This document shows positions 5,691 to 5,723 of a stretch of 5,723 nt of DNA, piece by piece (positions within the stretch are counted from its first letter, which is position 1; each line of letters begins with the position of its first letter). The translations under genes were made by a program, and so were the position numbers. The stretch is from Bacteroidales bacterium (GTDB taxonomy: Bacteria; Bacteroidota; Bacteroidia; Bacteroidales; NBLH01). The DNA is taken from contig JALWNR010000214.1 of NCBI GenBank assembly GCA_027083715.1, forward strand, positions 1-5,723, in the 5' to 3' direction. The notes beneath the pieces are model-generated. The model was given only the letters and a program-made list of their open reading frames with translations, had not been told where the DNA came from and made no database searches.

Positions 5691-5723
5691 ATGCTTATAA
5701 AGAATATTCATCTAATTAGATAC
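5691..5723 (+). CDS. Possible 5' end of a gene running off the window
   Basis: ATG at 5691, then ten further open codons (MLIKNIHLIRY) to the window end. The first in-frame stop upstream is TAA at 5676-5678. The AT-rich leader without Shine-Dalgarno is compatible with a Bacteroidota start. The basic-hydrophobic N-terminus could precede a membrane segment. Eleven codons are too few to identify a product or to exclude chance. Confidence 0.25.
   Translation, partial: MLIKNIHLIRY

Overview
The window comes from an AT-rich bacterium, most likely a member of the Bacteroidota (Bacteroidales/Marinilabiliales-like). Four observations point there. No Shine-Dalgarno sequence precedes the uvrC or DUF389 starts. 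A TTTG-N18-TAagTTTG promoter of the Bacteroidota type sits in front of uvrC. The DUF389 protein carries a long C-terminal extension. The intergenic DNA is rich in small GCTTTAGC-core palindromes. The phylum call is inference; nothing in the window identifies a genus.

Layout: (1) 2-1342, plus strand: the C-terminal three quarters of an adenine deaminase (ade) gene whose start lies upstream of the window. (2) 1343-1419: a short spacer in which a probable intrinsic terminator for ade and the probable uvrC promoter occupy the same bases. (3) 1420-3219, plus strand: a complete uvrC, the nucleotide excision repair endonuclease subunit, with all expected domains and catalytic residues. (4) 3220-3594: a convergent intergenic region with no convincing gene. 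It holds a 16-bp palindrome (3447-3462) that matches the chromosomal parS consensus, as I recall it, at all but one specified position. (5) 3595-5100, minus strand: a complete DUF389-family integral membrane protein with a soluble C-terminal region of about 230 residues. (6) 5101-5690: an AT-rich accessory stretch with tandem dyads upstream of the DUF389 gene, a 9-bp GC-rich direct repeat, a stop-free 56-codon frame that looks like a gene relic, and a cluster of REP-like palindromes with competing foldings. (7) 5691-5723: a possible start of a further plus-strand gene running off the end.

The genes do not form an obvious pathway. Adenine deaminase serves purine salvage, UvrC serves DNA repair, and the DUF389 protein has no known function. 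Ade and uvrC are co-directional but appear to be separate transcription units. The DUF389 gene faces uvrC and ends 375 bp from it. No complete new system is evident. The best leads are the parS-like site, the fused terminator/promoter, and the relic-plus-palindrome cluster at the right end.
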